Shown here: piece after piece, positions 61,563 to 64,000 of the stretch | Numbering within the stretch: the stretch's first letter is position 1 | How the letters are laid out: each line of letters opens with the position of its first letter | NCBI GenBank assembly: GCA_965276005.1 | Contig: OZ254962.1 | Coordinates: 868,001 to 932,000, forward strand | From: G965232465 sp965276005 | GTDB taxonomy: Bacteria; Pseudomonadota; Alphaproteobacteria; JAQWUY01 | Length of the DNA: 64,000 nt | Direction: 5' to 3' | Translations under genes and position numbers: made by a program | Notes under the pieces: model-generated | Database searches by the model: none | What the model was told of the DNA's origin: nothing | Seen by the model: only the letters and a program-made list of their open reading frames with translations

Positions 61563-63709
61563 AATAGCTGTCCTTGCTGGCTATCGGGTGTATCGGGTAT
61601 ATCCTGTATATCCGATATATCCGTGTGGTTTTGCATATCGATAAATTGTTGTTCGGTCAAAACAGTTACCCCTAAATCGTGTGCTTTTTTTGCCTTACTG
61701 CCGGCGTTTTCGCCGACAATAACAAAGTCGGTTTTTGTCGATACGGAACCGCTTACTTTTGCCCCCAACGACTCGGCAATATGTTTGGCTTCTTCCCGTT
61801 TCAAGTGCGTCAAAGTGCCGGTGAATACAACGGTTTTGCCACTAAAGACACTATCGACCGTCTGTTGCACAAAGTCGATAACGATAACTTCGTTTTGCAA
61901 ATCGTCCAACATATCGCTGTTGTGGGTTATAAAGTGTATAACATCCTGTGCCACCGTATCGCCAATACCATCGATATTGATAAGTTCCGCATAGTACGGA
62001 TTGTCGACACCTTTGTCATAAGCATGTCGCATAGCGGTACAAAAAGCGGTAAAACTTTCATAGTGTTTTGCCAACAATTTGGCGGTTTCCCTGCCTACTT
62101 TGGGAATGCCTAAGGCAAAAATACATCTGTCCATAGCGATGGTGCGTTTTTGTTCGATGGCGTGTACCAAGTTGCCAAACGCTTTTTGCCCCCACCCGTC
62201 CCATGTTAAAATGGTATCCGCATGGGTGTGTATCCTAAAAATATCGGCAACCGTGTTGACGATACCGTTGTTAAAAAATGCCTCGATATGTTTGCCCCCC
62301 AAGCCTTCGATGTCAAACGCATAGCGGGATACAAAGTGTTTCAGGGTTTCTATGCGTTGGGCGGGGCAGCCGCTGCTATTGGGGCAATACACCGCCACAT
62401 CGTCCCCCACTTGATGTATGGGGGAGCCGCATTCGGGGCAGGTGTCGGGAAACACAAACGGCACAGAATCCGCCGGACGGTTATCCGTATGTACGGCAAC
62501 GATTTTAGGAATCACATCGCCCGCCCGTTGTACCGCCACCGTATCGCCGTTTCTGACCCCCAGCCGGTCGATTTCGTCCCGGTTGTGCAGAGTCGCCCGT
62601 GCCACCAATACACCGCCAATATTCACCGGCTGTAAATTGGCTACGGGGGTTAAAACCCCTGTTCTGCCCACTTGTATAGTAATGTCGTTTAGCACCGTTA
62701 CCGCTTGTTCCGCTGGAAACTTATGGGCAATTGCCCAACGGGGCGAACGGGCGATAAAACCCAGTCTTTGCTGCAAGTTTAAATCGTTGACTTTATACAC
62801 AACCCCATCGATGTCAAAATCCAGTTCCGCTCGGCTATCGCACAGTGTATCATAATACGCCATAATATCGTCGACAGTATCGCATACCTTGCCCATCGGT
62901 GGGGTTTGAAATCCCCAGTTTTGCAGTGTGGCATGGGCTTGCTGCATGGTATCGGCAAACGGCGATGACGCATGCCCCCACGCATAGGCAAAAAACCGCA
63001 GCGGGCGGCTGGCGGTAATACGGCTGTCCAGTTGCCGTACGGATCCGGCGGCAGCGTTGCGGGGATTGGCAAACGGTTTATCGTCATTTTGCTGTTGGGC
63101 TGTATTGAGGGCAATAAATTGCTGTTTCTCCATGTAAATTTCGCCCCGAATATCGATCACATCAGGAACACCCGCCGGTAAAGTCTGTGGCACATCGGCA
63201 ATGGTTTTCACATTTGTGGTAATATCTTCACCCACCGCTCCATCGCCCCGAGTCAGGGCATATTTTAAATCCCCCTGCTCATAGCGAAGCGATACACTGA
63301 CACCATCGATTTTTAAATCCGTCCAAACGGCAATCGCCTCTCGATGTTGTAAATAGCGTTTGATTTTATCGATAAACTCGACAATATCACCCCGATCAAA
63401 GGCATTGCCCAACGACAACATAGGCACCGTGTGGTCGATTTTTTGAAACCCTTCCTGTACCGCATAGCCAACCGATGCGTTAGGGCTGTTTTTGGTAACC
63501 AGATGGGGAAATTTTTGTTCGATGTCGGTCATCACTTGTCGCATGCTGTCATAATCCGCATCGGATATTTCGGGGGCGTCTTGTCCGTGATATTTTTTGT
63601 CGTGATAGGCAATTTCCAAGTACAAATTGTGCAGCCACTGTTTGGCATCGGAGTCATTCAAAGTGTTTATATTTAGGTTTTTTACGGTGTGCATAAAGTC
63701 TGTAGGCAT
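61559..63709 (-). CDS. ligA: NAD-dependent DNA ligase
   Basis: LigA seals nicks in replication and repair using NAD. The 716-residue product has an N-terminal Ia domain and the adenylation Lys133 in DLKIDGVSVS. Further on are FANPRNAAAGSVRQLD, DGVVYKVND and the OB fold (VGRTGVLTPVANL). A Cys4 zinc finger (CPECGSP...CPNSSGC), helix-hairpin-helix repeats and a C-terminal BRCT domain (FTGTLTHLKREEAK) follow. The start at 63709 lies 4 bp after the recN stop, so the genes are coupled. Confidence 0.97.
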   Translation of the reverse strand: MPTDFMHTVKNLNINTLNDSDAKQWLHNLYLEIAYHDKKYHGQDAPEISDADYDSMRQVMTDIEQKFPHLVTKNSPNASVGYAVQEGFQKIDHTVPMLSLGNAFDRGDIVEFIDKIKRYLQHREAIAVWTDLKIDGVSVSLRYEQGDLKYALTRGDGAVGEDITTNVKTIADVPQTLPAGVPDVIDIRGEIYMEKQQFIALNTAQQQNDDKPFANPRNAAAGSVRQLDSRITASRPLRFFAYAWGHASSPFADTMQQAHATLQNWGFQTPPMGKVCDTVDDIMAYYDTLCDSRAELDFDIDGVVYKVNDLNLQQRLGFIARSPRWAIAHKFPAEQAVTVLNDITIQVGRTGVLTPVANLQPVNIGGVLVARATLHNRDEIDRLGVRNGDTVAVQRAGDVIPKIVAVHTDNRPADSVPFVFPDTCPECGSPIHQVGDDVAVYCPNSSGCPAQRIETLKHFVSRYAFDIEGLGGKHIEAFFNNGIVNTVADIFRIHTHADTILTWDGWGQKAFGNLVHAIEQKRTIAMDRCIFALGIPKVGRETAKLLAKHYESFTAFCTAMRHAYDKGVDNPYYAELINIDGIGDTVAQDVIHFITHNSDMLDDLQNEVIVIDFVQQTVDSVFSGKTVVFTGTLTHLKREEAKHIAESLGAKVSGSVSTKTDFVIVGENAGSKAKKAHDLGVTVLTEQQFIDMQNHTDISDIQDIPDTPDSQQGQLF

Positions 63710-63713
63710 AACA

Positions 63714-64000
63714 TTATACTCTCAATAAAGATTTGGCGTTGTTGACGGCATGTTCTGTAATCTTATCACCGCTGAGCATACGGGCAATTTCTCGAATGCG
63801 ATGGGGGGTGTCAAGGGCGGTAATATGCGACACAGTGGTACCCTGTACAGCGGTTTTTTCGACGAAATAGTGGCTATCGCCGGCGGATGCCACTTGTGGG
63901 CTGTGGGTGATAACCAGCACTTGCTGGGTTTTAGATAGGGCTTGCAAGCGGGTACCGATTTTGTCGGCGGCACTGCCGCCAACGCCTGTGTCTACCTCAT
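63714..64000 (-). CDS. recN: DNA repair protein RecN, C-terminal part
   Basis: The last 95 residues of RecN, an SMC-like ATPase in double-strand break repair; the rest lies beyond the right edge. The frame begins inside the Walker B segment (EVDTGVGGSAADKIGTRLQA), followed by QVLVITHSPQVASAGDSHYF and the C-terminal GDKITEHAVNNAKSLL. The recN-ligA order is common in alphaproteobacteria. Confidence 0.92.
   Translation of the reverse strand, partial: EVDTGVGGSAADKIGTRLQALSKTQQVLVITHSPQVASAGDSHYFVEKTAVQGTTVSHITALDTPHRIREIARMLSGDKITEHAVNNAKSLLRV

Overview
The window looks like a chromosomal segment of an alphaproteobacterium. This is inferred from gene order, not from a database search: rpsB-tsf-pyrH, an F1-only ATP synthase operon atpHAGDC beside a divergent priA with no Fo genes, recN next to ligA, and a paired DUF1800/DUF1501 module. 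ackA-pta, a cytoplasmic GH20 hexosaminidase with a sugar ABC transporter, and two giant filamentous adhesins suggest a host- or particle-associated heterotroph. I recognise no tRNA, rRNA, CRISPR array or insertion sequence.

Layout. 1-2.7 kb: pyrH (cut by the left edge), tsf and rpsB on the minus strand; S2 carries a long repeat-built C-terminal tail. 2.9-5.0 kb: a plus-strand cassette of two tiny coupled ORFs, a PqqD-like/M50 membrane protease and an unrecognised helical protein. 5.2-6.8 kb: small membrane proteins and a Sel1 lipoprotein. 6.9-11.9 kb: atpHAGDC, with a 27-bp minisatellite between atpG and atpD and a 76-bp tandem duplication at the atpH/atpA junction. 12.0-17.5 kb: priA, a PD-(D/E)XK protein coupled to a BPL_N-type protein, and a RelE/XRE toxin-antitoxin pair. 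17.6-25.0 kb: a Sel1 protein, the DUF1501/DUF1800 pair, dusA, a three-copy 129-bp structured repeat, a LysE-type exporter, a GlcG/HbpS protein and an unusually diverged ispG. 25.2-34.0 kb: one 2938-residue two-partner-secretion-type adhesin with 30 FG-GAP-like repeats. 34.3-40.5 kb: gor, hisI, a two-gene small-protein cassette, ackA and pta. 40.6-52.3 kb: cutC, an amino-sugar type uptake and catabolism cluster (SDR, ABC transporter, Gfo/Idh, GH20, MFS) and an IclR regulator. 52.5-55.5 kb: M81 peptidase, RidA and a D-threonine-aldolase-like enzyme. 55.5-60.0 kb: a second adhesin preceded by two tiny membrane-protein genes. 60.1-64.0 kb: Ca2+/Na+ antiporter, sufE, ligA and the recN 3' end.

The most interesting system is the adhesin pair. 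The second adhesin gene is interrupted just after its signal peptide by a run of 13 G on the coding strand. At 13 the frame is broken; at 12 or 15 it would be open, which is the form of an on/off phase-variable switch. The GH20 gene carries a 12-C run that is in frame. The two adhesins share their N-terminal secretion domain and an unusual C-terminus (hydrophobic Gly/Ala segment plus a conserved tail). The first contains eleven near-identical ~201-bp units that differ mainly in two short loops.

A second candidate system is the M50 cassette, whose 7- and 16-codon ORFs are coupled to a peptide-processing type protease and could encode a leader or a very short precursor peptide. A nearly identical palindrome in front of the GH20 gene and in the iclR/M81 intergenic region suggests one IclR regulon joining amino-sugar and D-amino-acid type metabolism.
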